A stretch of 64,000 nucleotides of DNA from Sycon ciliatum (taxonomy: Eukaryota > Porifera > Calcarea > Leucosolenida > Sycettidae), in NCBI RefSeq assembly GCF_964019385.1, contig NC_088653.1:15509154-15573153 (forward strand), in the 5' to 3' direction. This document shows positions 26,471 to 38,496 of this stretch, one piece after another. The position numbers were made by a program, and so were the translations under genes. Under the pieces are notes generated by a model that was not told where the DNA came from, did not search any database, and was given only the letters and a program-made list of their open reading frames with translations. Positions within the stretch are counted from its first letter, which is position 1; each line of letters begins with the position of its first letter.

Positions 26471-28651
26471 GTTGTTGTTGTTGTTGTTGTTGTTTGAATT
26501 CTTTATTCTCACGATGGCACCATCGCCAATAAGAGATAAATTGATGAGAATGTGAGATTGTGGGTTAAACAGTTGGAAAGTGATTTACATCACTTTGAAC
26601 TTTACAAGTATGGGAGAGGGTGAGCGCTGCAGGAGCAGATTGAGTTAATCAGCAGTGAGCAGATTTCGTGTTTGAAAGCAGGTCGGGAGGAGACGTCACG
26701 AATGCTAGCAGGGAGGGCATTGTAGTATTCTAGGGACTTGTACAGTGGGGAGTCTTTACAGCGATCGGTTCTGGAGGGTGGGAGGTGCCAAGTGCGTGCG
26801 TGTCGAAGGCTGTACTGGGCCGTAACTTGAGCGGGGGTGTTGAGCAAGCGTATGTGTTGTGGGGCATATTGGTATTTTATGGAGTGAGCAAGAAGGGTGA
26901 GCTTCACTTTGCGGCGAGAGAACATTGTCGGCCATTTGAGCCGATGGAGCAGTGTTGAATGATCCAGAGGAGTGTAAAGGGGGAGACGGAGGCAGATTCT
27001 GGCCGCCTTGCGCTGGATTCGCTCAAGACGGTCAAGGGCTGCGATTGAGAGCGGGGTGACAGCAATGCATGCATATTCAATTATAGGCAGGATATACGTT
27101 TTGTAAATGAGAGAGAGTGATTTAGTATGTAGAGTTGATTTGAGCCTAAAGAGAATATTAAAAGATTTTACGGCTTTCTTCAGCACAAAGTCAAGGTGGG
27201 CTGACCATCTTAGGTCGTGCTGAAAGATCATGCCGAGGTGACGATGTTGTGTTACTGTTTCTAACAGGGTTTGGCCAAGTTTTATTTCGGGTAGTCATGG
27301 TGGGGGTCGGTTAGCATGGTAGAACGGGAGGATGACGGTTTTCGTTTTATTGACTAGCAGGTGCCAGCGCTCTAGCCATTCTGCTGCAGCATCGACGCTT
27401 CTTTGTAGCGCAGCCTCACACTCAATGTAGCTGCCTGCAATGGCAATTAGTGCGGTGTCGTCCGCGAACTGGCTACACGAGGTTGTAGCATTTTCACAGG
27501 CAGTGGGCAGGTCAATGGTGTACGCCAGGAACAGAAGTGGGCCCAGGACCGAGCCCTGGGGCACTCCTGCTGGTATTGGTATGAAGGCGGATGTTGTGCC
27601 TTCAACCTGCACCCGCTGTCTGCGTCCTGTCAAGTAGACTTCGAGCCAATTGTGAGCCTTGCCGTCGACACCATAGTGGCTCAGCTTTTTCAGCAAGCCT
27701 TGATGCCATACACGATCAAAGGCTTTACTGAGCTCGAAGAAACACGTTACAACATGCTTCCCCGCATCCCTAGCTGTGGATATCTGGTGGACGATCCGTG
27801 CGAGTTGCAGTTCGGTCCCGTCTTGTTTCCTGAAGCCGGATTGGTTGGAGGGTAAGTGCGGTGCTATGTGATTGTACAGACGAGAGTGGACTATTTTTTC
27901 TTGTGTTTTTGATATTATACTGAGCAGGGAGATGGGTCGGTAGTTGGTAGGATGGGAGGGGTTGCCCGACTTGGGGATGGGTGTAATAGTTGCGTCTTTC
28001 AAATCCTGTGGTATTTCTCCGGTTCTGAAGGACAGATTGTAGAGACTAGTGAGAGATGGGGAGATTTCCTTTGCAGTTTCTTTCAGGAGCCGAGTTGGGA
28101 TGTTGTCAAAGCCTGGGCTCTTGCCAGTGTCTAGACTGCATAGAAGCTTCTCGACCTCTTCCACTGTTGCTGCGATTGTATTTAGAGTATGACTGATGTC
28201 AGGGGTAGTGTTGATGTCTGGTGTAGTACAGGTGGTCTTGTCGATGGACTGTTGGCTTTGGGAGATAAAGAACTTGTTGAGAGCTGTTGCTTTCTCCATA
28301 GCCGTGGCTGCAGTGGAGTTGGCTGTCGATAGTGTGGGAATTGTTTGCTTAGGCGGTTTTTTCAGGTGCTTCAGTAGACGGTGGAGGTTTGTACCCGTTG
28401 ACGTTGTTTGCTGGACAAAGTCGGACTTAGCCTGTCGCAAAAGAGCGGTTACTCGGTTACGCTGGGCTGTGTACAGTTTCCAATCTGAGTCTAGTTGGGT
28501 CGCCTTGTAGGTGCGGAACTGTTTGTGCTTTGTTTTGATCTGGCTGAGGAGATCCTTCGTCATCCAGGGACGAGTGGGCGTAGAATTTTTGCGGGACTTG
28601 CTTTTGGTCACTTGGCAGTGGTGCACGGCTAGTTTCAGTATCTGGTCTCTC
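26471..28651 (-). mobile_element. LINE family A copy 5, 5' truncated
   Basis: This near-duplicate of copy 3 (tail 26471-26494) covers the RT and C-terminal domain. Its 5' end meets a very long (GTT)n tract at 28652. The frame is split at 27295 by one nonsense change relative to copy 3 (CGA to TGA in the segment after NRPPP), giving 27295-28651 and 26602-27231. Confidence 0.88.
26602..28651 (-). pseudogene. LINE A copy 5: reverse transcriptase, one stop
   Basis: Same domains as copy 3: RT palm with FFELSKAFDRVW, AGVPQGSVLG and QFADDTALIAIA in the upstream part, thumb and C-terminal domain downstream (TRTWHLPPSRTDR type). One stop at 27295 separates them. The glutamine run at the start of the open frame (up to 28800) belongs to the neighbouring (GTT)n tract and is not LINE protein. 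Confidence 0.85.
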
Positions 28652-29395
<744 letters not shown>

Positions 29396-29480
29396 TGTTG
29401 TTGTTGTTGTTGTTGTTGTTTCTGACTTTATTTTATGTGGACTTTTTTGTGGAGTTCCAAAACAGGCTTAGCAGGTACGT
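29396..29480. repeat. (GTT)n tract and possible 3' end of another LINE
   Basis: The GTT tract is followed by TTTCTGACTTTATTTTATGTGG, similar in layout to the family A 3' end (TTTCAAATCTTTATTC) but of different sequence. It may be the 3' end of a relative. Confidence 0.4.
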
Positions 29481-29484
29481 TTAA

Positions 29485-29917
29485 CCTTTTGAGCCCGGCC
29501 GACTGAAAACCTCTGCCACGCAGTCAACAATTTAAATTCACTCTATGTGAGCAAACTTGATTTCAAACGATTCTTTCATGTATCCTGAGCACAGAACTGT
29601 TTTTGTTTTGGAAATACAACAAAGATTACAAAAGTTATGACCGTTTTCAGAAAGGTAGTTTACGCGAAATTGGTATTTTGAAATGTATGCACACGCATGT
29701 ATTAAACTCCAGTTCAAACTTACGGAGCGACTCGCATTTTTTTTACAGTACGCGTACATCCTAGGAGTCCTCTGTGCGGCGGTACAGCTCGACGCCACGC
29801 CACGGAAGAAACGCGGGATCGATGTAGTTCCACACTGACTCGTGACGTTCTAGAACGTCACGCGTGTCACAGTGGCAGTGGTCATGACGTGTCAGAACGT
29901 CACGCATGCTCAAAAGG
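29485..29917. mobile_element. piggyBac-like MITE with TTAA duplication
   Basis: TTAA (29481-29484) precedes CCTTTTGAGC and GCTCAAAAGG is followed by TTAA (29918-29921). Inverted CC-starting ends with a TTAA target are the hallmark of piggyBac elements. The 433-bp interior has no transposase, but has two CGTGACGTTCTAGAACGTCACG-type palindromic stretches. Confidence 0.7.
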
Positions 29918-30000
29918 TTAAGGTAGTTGGGGACACTTTTGGTCCAAAATCACTTCTTGTCAGATATTGACCAAAATTTAGTAGTGGGTGCTTTGGACTA

Positions 30001-30343
30001 CCGTATTTTTCCGGTTGTAAGTCGACCTTTTATGGCTTAAAATAGAAGGAGAATGGGTGGGGGTCGACTTACAGCCGGGATTCGACTTATAACCGGGAAC
30101 TATCAGTATCTTACAAAAAATGACCTGCACTGCATGCCCGAGTGCACCATGTGTACACATTTTTGCCAGTTTATTGGCCTTTTTCAAGGATTGGGACGTT
30201 ATACCCTCCGATAAGGAATGTTTACATGATTTGTTGATGTGTTAGTAGCAGGAGGTGGTTAGTAGTGCTTCTTTGGGTGAAAACTTTAACGCAGAATCGA
30301 GACCTGCGGATACGGGGGTCGACCTACAACCGATAAAATACGG
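30001..30343. mobile_element. TA-flanked MITE (Tc1/mariner-like), complete
   Basis: The ends CCGTATTTTTCCGGTTGT...and the inverse at 30343 match at about 24 of 27 positions, with TA on both sides (29999-30000, 30344-30345). GTCGACTTA occurs several times inside. The element at the window start is a relative. Confidence 0.75.
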
Positions 30344-30345
30344 TA

Positions 30346-31512
30346 TTGACTACGCAGTGCTAACTTCAAAGTTCCAATCTTGAACCTCGGATGTGGTTTT
30401 TCGGCTCATTTCCTCAACCCCCTTTTCACATTGTTTAACATGCGGACAAGATTAGCATAATAACTAGGCCAATAATTGAGCAAGAGATCCGAAATTTGCT
30501 AGCCAAAGGCACTAACGTTATAGAATATAGGTAAATTAGCTTTTTGGACTCTGGTAATGTGTGTGTGTGTGTGGGAGGGGGGGGGGGGTAGGCAACTTCG
30601 AAACAGTGAATATTTGATGTGTGTATTTTCGATACAAACCTTTTTTCCAAAGAGAACCTATTGTCAGATTTCTACAGAATTCGCACATTAGATGGGCAAT
30701 GCACTGTTCGTGACGAAGGTGCCAGTGAACTAACTTTTTTTTAAAGTCACTGATTCTCTGTTAGCAAGGTGAGCCACACATTACTTACATGTGTGACTGA
30801 CCGAATTGATCTTTGATCCGGTGTGACTTTCAGAAGCACGCATCCCTGAGGAAGAGAGACGCAGACATCGGGCGAAGGGAAGGTCTCCGAAACAGCCTGC
30901 CCGGAATCTAGGTAACTTGTCTCTTTACGAAATGTATACAAACCTTTTTAAAAATGTTTGCTTGTGTTTCCATGTGGTGTTGTGACTCATGTCTGATGAG
31001 CTGTTGTCGCAAACGTTTTCCTGTCATCCCTGAAACGAATATCGTTCATTTTGTACTCGGACCCCCCCCCCCCCCCCCCCCCGCCGAAAGGAACGCATCT
31101 TGCTGTGCTGGACGACGCAAATGGCATGCATGTGCATCTACAGGGATGAATTTATCCTGTATCGCATCGCAGTGTGCGATACAAAATCGATCTACTGCTA
31201 CTTAAAAGTCACCGTGACGCGCAGAAAACTGCGATACATAAAGGCTATCCATGCCTAGCCTGGTTCGCCAAGTAACATGCATACAGTGCAGTATATGTGG
31301 TGCAGGTACTCTCAATCTGCATGCACATGTATGCTTCAGTTGGTTTTTTTGCAAATGGGCTTTCAGGTATCACTCTCAAGAAGGACAATGTGGTAAACAC
31401 CCAACCTTCAAAGAAAAATGCTAATCAAAATCAAAGACTGCTACACAATTGTGATTATCGTATAGCAGAAACTGCTATGCAAAATATGACAGTAAATTCA
31501 GCCCTGATGTAC
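30346..31512. other. Intron, no gene recognised
   Basis: It has a short TG tract and G-run (30558-30588), a C-run (31064-31082) and the block CCTGAGGAAGAGAGACGCAGAC (30846-30868), a form of sequence common in invertebrate dispersed repeats. An open stretch with splice-like edges at 30834-30911 is judged fortuitous. Confidence 0.5.
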
Positions 31513-31945
31513 ACCGTAAAGTCACGGATAAAAGCCGGGTTTGCATACAAGCACATCGCGGATAGAAGCCTGAAAATCAAACGGGTCAAATGCATATAAG
31601 CCTGTCTCGCGTAGAAGCCTGGCTTCTATGCAAGCGCGGATCGGGTAGGTCAAGAGTGCATGCGCTATGTACGGTGCATAGTAAAACTGCCGCCATACTG
31701 GTAGTCAGTGGTAGATCTACGCGCGTCGCGCGTAGAAGCCTGGCTTCTATGCAGAAAAGGCATAAAAATACTAGTAGCCAAGGTGGCGGTACAATAGAAG
31801 GTCAGCCGATGTGCATACAAGCCTGGCAAAAATATCAGTGGTGCATATAAGCATGGTTTGCATACAAGCCTGGTTTGCATTAAAGCCTGATGCAGAAAGC
31901 GGCTTATATGCTTACAAGCCCGGCTTTTATCAGCGACTTTACGGT
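31513..31945. mobile_element. MITE with palindromic internal repeats
   Basis: The ends ACCGTAAAGTC.C.GATAAAA and its inverse (GACTTTACGGT) bound a 433-bp unit. Inside, GCGTAGAAGCCTGGCTTCTA and variants recur, each itself palindromic (AAGCCTGGCTT). No clear target duplication. Confidence 0.6.
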
Positions 31946-32237
31946 ATGTGCAGCATCGGTCGACTTGTGATTTTGGCTTGCACCCCTCCCCCCCCCCCCC
32001 CCAAATGAGTGATGTTCGTTACAGGGCGACAACAACTTTAGTGACAACCCTTATCCGGTTTCCCGGCTGGCAGACGGTTGCTTGGTGGCAGAATCTGTAA
32101 GTGAGAAATCTCATCTACTTCTCAGTTTGGGGTAGCCATTAAAAACAAAGCAAAGCATGTTTGGAGTGAGACTCAGCTGAAGGCTGAGGTTTGCGCATCC
32201 GTACCCATTACCACATGTTAACCCTGTAGAGCCTAAA

Positions 32238-33449
32238 TGACCCGCGCTCTGCGAAAACCAACCTTAGGTGCTTCGTAATTTTTTCGAGAAAAAGAACAAA
32301 ACGTCACGATCTGTCGATTTTTGAAGATTACAAGGTGAGAGTCATGGCGGAACGAAGCAGAAGACGGACGCTAGCTCAAATTGCTGTGGGCTTCTCCCCA
32401 GAGGTTTTAGCCGAACTCCTTCACGATGAATAGTCCTTTTTTGGCCTGGTCCAATCGCAGTTCTGATGACAGCAGCGCCGAGGAGAGTCGGATGTGGAAT
32501 CGTAGGATGTCAGGAAGTCTTTGTGTGTGTCTCCACGGCTCCAGTCCAGGATCAAGCCCTGGGTGCTGAAATCTACAGGCTGCTGTCAGTGCAAGTGAGA
32601 TCAGCCCAACACAGAACTCTGGAATGCACTGCCTGTGGAAGATGTTGTGGAGCTGAAGCATTTTATAGAGCATTATGCTATGCTAGTATTATGCTATATA
32701 TAGTTCATGGCCTCCCTTAACCTGCGGCTCCACATGGGCACAACAAGCCAGTACCAACCTACACGCATTTGCCCAGTATCACTACGAAGAAGCTTGTTCA
32801 CCAGGCGTTCACAAAGCCTTGTGGAAAAGCTGCATACAGTACGTTTGGCAAGATTTGGAAAAGAGACATCATATCACCGATTACGAAACAATGTGTGCGG
32901 CAGATGTAGACATAACTAGATGTTCTAACTACCAGTACCAGATAAAACTATCAATATCCTTTAACCCGGCATTGATCCTAGCTTCTTCACTACTTTGCAC
33001 CTGCCTCTACGCATCACTCCGGCTGGCATATCCTCAAACAGAGCCAAATACCTCTTCCACCAGATTCGTGAGCAACACCATCCACAGAACAGAGATAGAA
33101 TGTCACGGTGTCTATCTCCACAACAGGAAGATCCAATGCCATCATAAACCTTTCCTTTTGAGGATTATGACATACAGATTTATTCTGCAAAGTTTGGTTG
33201 CAATCATGCTGCTTGAATCCTCACACCATTGTTTCCAAAATGTAGCATAAAATCCAGGATTTTTGCAATTTTTCCTCCAAAAATTGCAGGAAAAGTGCAA
33301 AGAAATTGTCATTGTATCTAACTGAATATGTATGCAATCCACCTAAAACTTCACCAGAAGTTGAAGAAAGGGTCATGGGTCAACAATCCAGCACAAACTC
33401 AATTTCGCCAAAATAGCACCTAAGGTCGGTTTTCGCAGAGCACTGGTCA
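32238..33449. mobile_element. DNA transposon relic of about 1.2 kb
   Basis: A 34-bp inverted end pair (TGACC...GCTCTGCGAAAACC...CCTTAGGTGC) matches at all but about four positions. The interior has short broken open stretches, for example MAERSRRRTLAQIA at 32344 and a Cys/Arg-rich stretch near 32719-32919, that may be transposase debris. Superfamily and target duplication unresolved. Confidence 0.5.
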
Positions 33450-33516
33450 AATTATTTCAGCAGACGCATGAAATTCACGAACTCACATTTAACTTAATAC
33501 AGTTATGTACTGTGTT

Positions 33517-33540
33517 TTGTTTCAAATCCATATTCTCACG
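33517..33540 (-). mobile_element. Tail-only LINE family A relic
   Basis: GTTTCAAATCCATATTCTCACG matches the last bases of the LINE family A 3' end with two changes and nothing else. It is like the tail-only copy at 4402-4436. Confidence 0.5.
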
Positions 33541-33638
33541 CTGTTTCTGTTGCTGTTGCTGTCTTTGTTTTGTCGTCATCGTCGTTGGCTCTGTTGCTGG
33601 TGCTGACCGCACTGCTGCTGCTGCTGCTGCTGCTGCTG

Positions 33639-34123
33639 TTGTTTCAAATCTTTATTCTCACGATAGCCAGTGGCCAATAAGAGATAATAGTGTAAGAAAG
33701 GAGAAAAAGTGAGGAAGAAGTGGGTGGGCAGGGCCTAGGGGTTAATGACTACTTAAGTGTACGGGCAGGGGTGGTCGCCACACGAGCATACAGAGTTGCG
33801 TACTTAAGTGTACGGGCAGGGGTGGCCGCTACACGAGCATACAGAGTTGTGCAACAGCAGGGATATCTCGGATTTGAAGGGAGTACGAGAAGGGATTTCG
33901 CGAAGCTGAGTGGGCAGGCAATTAAAGTAATGAAGGGCCTTGTACAGGGGAGAATGGAGACAGCGGTCAGTCCGCGGAGTTGGCAAGTGCCAAGTACGAG
34001 AGCGACGTAAATTATACGAAGGTTGCACGTTGCTAGCAGTATGCAGCGAGAGTATATGTGGTGGGGCATAATTATGGCGCAGAGAATGCGCGAAGAGTAT
34101 ATGTTTAACTTTAAAGCGTGAAA
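33639..34123 (-). mobile_element. LINE family A copy 7, 3' fragment
   Basis: It carries the 3' UTR and about the last 110 codons of the RT ORF, with the duplicated ORF end (33749-33855). A degenerate GTT/GCT tract precedes the 3' end (33600-33643). The 5' end at 34123 meets a (GTT)n tract, not another LINE. Confidence 0.85.
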
Positions 34124-34175
<52 letters not shown>

Positions 34176-34312
34176 GCTGCTGCTGCTGCTGCTGGTGCTG
34201 CTGCTGATACCGGTGCTGCTACTGGTGCTGCTGCTGGTGCTGCTGCTGGTGGTGCTGGTGCTGCTGCTGCTGGTGCTGCTACTGCTGCTGGTGGCGGTTG
34301 TGATGGTGATGT
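34124..34312. repeat. (GTT)n followed by (GCT/GGT)n
   Basis: About 17 GTT units (34124-34174) continue as GCT, GGT and GCT-type triplets. It lies 15 bp before the acceptor of the next host exon, and is the tract into which LINE copy 7 inserted. Confidence 0.9.
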
Positions 34313-34326
34313 TGGTGTAAACACAG

Positions 34327-34611
34327 GAGAGCATATCGTAGCCGAGCACGTCTGCGGAAATTGGCGGGTTCAAATCCTGAAGGACACGTTCAGAAAAGCC
34401 ACCTACCGCCAAGCCCAGCAAGATTGCCAGCGGGATATTGGATTCTTTCTTCCCAGCGAGAACTTTTGGAAAAACCTCCTGGTAGTTATGAAGGCTGACG
34501 TCTCCAACCCAGCATGCCTAGAAGTTGCTTCCACCTTTCAGGATGTCCCAATCTGGTATAACATCCATGGAGTAGCGAGATTCAATGCAAGGTTCTCGTA
34601 TGTCTGTGTTG
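34327..34611 (+). CDS. Host gene exon 3 of window: CTLD-like module
   Basis: A 285-bp phase 1-1 exon candidate with ACACAG before and GTAAGT after encodes 95 residues. TYRQAQQDCQRDIGFFLPS matches the helix-1 region of C-type-lectin-like domains; DVPIWYNIHG occupies the place of the usual W-containing strand; FSYVCV is the final strand with its cysteine. Calcium-site residues are not seen. The acceptor has a weak pyrimidine tract and sits directly after a triplet repeat. The intron before it is about 30 kb and full of mobile elements. Confidence 0.75.
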
Positions 34612-34615
34612 GTAA

Positions 34616-34640
34616 GTGGTGTGTATGGATTATGTGTGTG

Positions 34641-34685
<45 letters not shown>

Positions 34686-34890
34686 TCGCGCGTGTGTGCA
34701 TGCATGTGCATATGCATGTATGTGTGCGCTGCCTTAGGAATGTTTCTCACCTCTCCCAGGGAGACCCAACCGATACGTTTCTGGCAGAGAGCAAGTGCAT
34801 GTTTGGGTACATGTGTGTGTATGTGTGTGTGTATATGTGTGTGTGTGTTTATGTATGTGTATGTGTGTGTGTGTGTGTGTTTGTTTGAAT
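34616..34890. repeat. (TG)n tracts after exon 3
   Basis: TG-rich sequence at 34633-34720 and 34810-34882 with a unique spacer begins a few bases after the donor site. Confidence 0.9.
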
Positions 34891-34920
34891 TCATTGTAAA
34901 TGGGGTTTGTACCTTAATTT

Positions 34921-34989
34921 TATAGTAAAGAAAAAGGACCAAGAAACTACAAATTTCGCTATAATGTCCACTACCACCACCAGTAGTAT
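34921..34989. mobile_element. Single end of a MITE family
   Basis: The block with GGACCAAGAAACTACAA and TGTCCACTACCACCACCAG matches one end of the complete element at 62364-62595. Only one end is present, so this is a fragment. The region 34990-35156 shows no feature. Confidence 0.5.
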
Positions 34990-35156
34990 CTTACTTGGCC
35001 AACATTTTGACGTGGTTATGGTCAGATTTTGAATGGGAAAAATTTCAAGAAGTTGACTTTTGATTACGCTGAGCTCAAAACCATATTTTTGCCAATTTTG
35101 GCGCTTGTCGTGTTTTCCATCTAAACTCTTCAACTGTTTCGTTACTCATTTTTTCT

Positions 35157-35517
35157 TTTTAATACATCCCATACCTACCCGTACCTGCCCCATACCTGCC
35201 CTCTGCCTGCTCCGTACCTGCCCCTTACCTGCCCCGTGCCTGCCCCGTACCTGTCCCGTACTTGCCCCGTACCTGCCCCGTACTAGCCCCGTACCTGCCC
35301 CTGCCTGCCCCGTACCTGTCCCATACCTGTCCCGTGCCTACCCCGTACCTGCTCCGTACCTGCCCCCTGCCTGCCCCGTACCTGCCCCATACCTGTCCTG
35401 TACTTGCCCCGTACCTGCCCCGTGCCTGCCCCATACCTGTCCCGTACTTGCCCCGTACCTGCCCTGTGCCTGCCCCGTACCTGCCCCGTACCTGTCCCGT
35501 ACCTGTCCCTTGCCTGA
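35157..35517. repeat. 11-bp minisatellite, about 30 units
   Basis: The unit is CCCCGTACCTG, with variants at the GT and TA positions. It forms the pyrimidine-rich end of the intron and stops about 25 bp before the acceptor of the next exon. Confidence 0.93.
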
Positions 35518-35542
35518 CCTGTATGTCTTGTGCGTATTTCAG

Positions 35543-35719
35543 GAGCCGTCATACAGAACGCAACGCTGCCCTTCGGCCTGATCTGGAGGTATCCGGGCGT
35601 GGCCTCGATTGACGAGAGCGGTCATGTCACCTGCAAGCTTGGCTTCAAGAAATCGCTACAAGAGGACATTCCGGGATACGCCCACATTGGATTCTGGCAG
35701 CAGACTGCTGGTTGCTACG
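35543..35719 (+). CDS. Host gene exon 4 of window: short module
   Basis: A 177-bp phase 1-1 exon candidate (TTTCAG before, GTGAGT after) encodes 59 residues. It has two cysteines, many glycines and aromatic residues (LIWRYPGVAS, HIGFWQQTAGCYG). No domain was recognised. It may complete a split module together with the neighbouring exon, since the preceding exon ends in a CTLD-type cysteine strand. The following intron is about 13 kb and contains the BEL/Pao element. Confidence 0.65.
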
Positions 35720-35874
35720 GTGAGTTCGACGTTACCATGGCAATTGTTCACCGTAGGAATGGTTTGCCATAGCAATGCGATTCCATGGCAACACTGCCTT
35801 GCAGGCCGTGGAGCTCTACAGACCCAGAAATTTAAAATTTTCACCGGACTTCCCCTTTTACATTTGTATGTATG

Positions 35875-36754
35875 CAGGCGCGTACGCAGGGGGGGTTTTC
35901 CGTTGCCCGGAAACCCCCCAAATGTTCCAAACGAGCAACATTTTTGGGCATTTTTTGGTAGGGCGCGCGATTGATCTGACAAGAATGAAAACTTCAACAG
36001 GTCATAACTCAGTCAAATCTCGCTCAATTCCAACGATCCAAATATCCAGATCGAATAGAAAACTCTCAGCTGTCGGTAGAAACAATTCGCGAAGCGCTGC
36101 GAGCAATGTTTCTTGAGATATATCATTCGTAAGTTGAGCCGCGATCTCGGCAATTTCCAAAGCGCGCAGTGCGACTTGAGTATCGAGAATTTGAGACTGT
36201 TTGTCACATCGACTTGCTTAAGTTTGCAGGGGCTTCACTTGTGATATTCTCAAGAGTATACAGCAAAACAATCGAAACTCTGCGATCGAGAAAAACGAAA
36301 TCGCTGGAGCAGGACGCGTTTGGGCCTTTGTTTGGGGCATTTTTCGCACCGTTGCTGCACTCTACCGCTGGTACAGTGCAGGAGCGTAGCAGCAGGTCCG
36401 GCCAGTCCGGCTGTGGCCTGACCAATGCCAAAAGTGCCCAGAATGCAGGATTTTGCTCCCTAATTTCCAATTTTTCCCGGGGGGGGGACACCCCCCCCCC
36501 CCCGACCCCCATGGCCATGCACCCGGACCACCTCCAACGGCGGTGCTACGCGCCTGCAGTGTCCTGGCTATCATGGTCGACCTCATTCTCTTCTCTCGTG
36601 GACGTGGATACCATTCCACTTCCAGGAAGATTGAGCGGGTAGAACTGATGAATATGATGAATATGAATATGAATATGATCCAAGGAACGCGAACAATGCA
36701 TTGTTTATGATTCGGTTGGAAACCCCCCTAGAGGTGACCCTGCGTACGCGCCTG
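35875..36754. mobile_element. Possible Mutator- or hAT-like non-autonomous element
   Basis: The ends CAGGCGCGTACGCAGGG and its inverse CCTGCGTACGCGCCTG bound an 880-bp unit. GTATGTATG lies on both sides (35866-35874, 36755-36763), which would be a 9-bp duplication, but the flank is itself a GTAT repeat, so its length is uncertain. It was inserted at the tail of LINE C. Confidence 0.6.
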
Positions 36755-37502
36755 GTATGTATGTATGTATAACTCATAATCACAAGGTGATCGTAGAGGC
36801 ATTAATCAGCGAGAGAATTGTGAATGATGTCTCTGAATCCAACTCTATCGTGTGCTGCATGAGAGAGAGCATGCAAGGGAAGACCCGTCCAACTTTTAAT
36901 GTTAGAAATCCATGATGTCATGGGCCTTCCTCTCGGTCGAGATCCAGGAGTTGATCCTTGCAGGAAGGGCTTGGAGAAAACGTCATGTCTCGTAACATGG
37001 CCAAACCACATCAACTTAAATTTCTTGACTTCGTCCGCTAGCCGCATCCTTGCTTCGATGATGTCATTGATTTCTTCCAGGATAGATTGGTTGGTACGCC
37101 GGTCGTGGTATGTTACTCCTAAGAGTCGGCGGAAGCATTTCATCTCGAAGGATGAAATTCTTCTCATTGATGAGGCAGATAATGTCCAAGATTGGCATCC
37201 GTATAAAACAGTCGCTAGCACAATAGACCTAACAAAACGAAATTTTGTAGGCAAAGAAAGTGATGGCGATTTCCAAATGAATTGAAGCTCAATGATCTTT
37301 TGCTTCCTAGTGCTAAGCGTCTTCTTATCTCCACATCGGACTTGCCATCCGACGTGATTACGGCACCTAAGTATTTAAACTGGGATACCTCTTCTATTCG
37401 CTCATTGCCTACTTGAATGCACCCCAGATCACCACCGCCCTCCGGCGCTGCCATTGACTTGGTCTTGGAAGCATTGATCTGCATGCCTAGTCTTGTTGCA
37501 CT
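36755..37502 (-). mobile_element. LINE family C, 3' part
   Basis: From the - strand this is the end of an RT ORF. The frame 36802-37254 has SIVLATVLYGCQSWTL, RRLLGVTYHDR and KLMWFGHVTRHD, the usual C-terminal region of endonuclease-type LINEs. An upstream frame, 37215-37502, has INASKTKSM and FKYLGAVITSDGK. The two frames overlap out of register, so one frameshift is present. A short (ATAC)n tail ends it at 36755. Confidence 0.8.
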
Positions 37503-38464
37503 TGTTGTGTTCACTACTAACACCTCAAAAGTTTCAGGATCGCACAGACGCCACAAGACAAGAGGTCACGTAATTCTTTACGGACTATAATGAATGAACA
37601 GTAGAATACATTGAGAAGAAGAGACTGGAAAAATACGAACTACATCGGAAAGAGAACTCTAGAACACTAAAGAAAAACAAACCACAGCATCAAGGAAAAG
37701 AACAACGCATGAGGGGTAAAGCGCTGGCCAGCCACAACGTGCGTCCAACTTTGGCATGAGCGTACAGAAGAGCGTACAGCGCTCGGAAAGCGGAAGCTAA
37801 ATTTGGCGGCAAAGCGACAGCAATAGTACGGCGCGCGGCACATAAGCAGTACGAGGCGAGGCACGTATACGCGTGTGCGGCAAACATTACACACCATGTA
37901 CCATATATGCATGAACAGCGCGGGGCGCATACTAACTCATTCAACATCAGTGCGCGGCGCAGGCATCTAGCTAGCTGGCGCAAGCATGATCATAATTGCA
38001 TGCCATCACGCAATCAGCGCACATAAATCGCGCATCAAATAAATAAGTAATCAAACACAAATCAACACATCAACTAAATAAATCAACGAGCTAGCAAGAA
38101 CACAATTCAAAAATGCACGAAGAAATAATTACTATTCTAGTCGGTTATTCGCATGGGACCAAGCGCAATGTCCAAGCTGATGAACTGTGATTGCACAAGG
38201 TAAGCCCAAGCTCCTGAGCTAACCGTTCTGGTGAGCAGTCTTCTTCGTGCTGCAAACACACACTACACAATGTGTCGTATCTCGTAACAAGTATTGTACC
38301 AAATCAAAACGAACACTAACAATACGCAATAGTAAACAATAATCAAAAACACTACGCAAAAAGCAAAGCAAGCAGCACCTAGCCAGGGAGACAAGCAGGA
38401 GTCACGGTCGCAACGAGATCTCGACGACACCCCAGAAGACCTTTCTCCGACACGATACACAACA
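37503..38464 (-). repeat. BEL/Pao 3' LTR
   Basis: Starts TGTTGTGTTC and ends CACAACA on the + strand; every position matches the other LTR at an offset of 5,850 as far as I compared. Confidence 0.92.
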
Positions 38465-38496
38465 TTCTCCCCACCAAAGGGCTTCAACCACACTGA

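Noticed and set aside
30834-30911. Extra host exon of 26 codons, phase 1-1
   Set aside because: The frame is open and splice-like, but it is arginine-rich low complexity and resembles a common dispersed repeat block.
32025-32096. Extra host exon of 24 codons
   Set aside because: It has TTACAG before and GTAAGT after, but the phase-1 frame used by all other exons contains a stop.
36169-36642. 157-codon frame as transposase
   Set aside because: No transposase motif is visible, and the frame runs through a G/C-run; it is probably open by chance.
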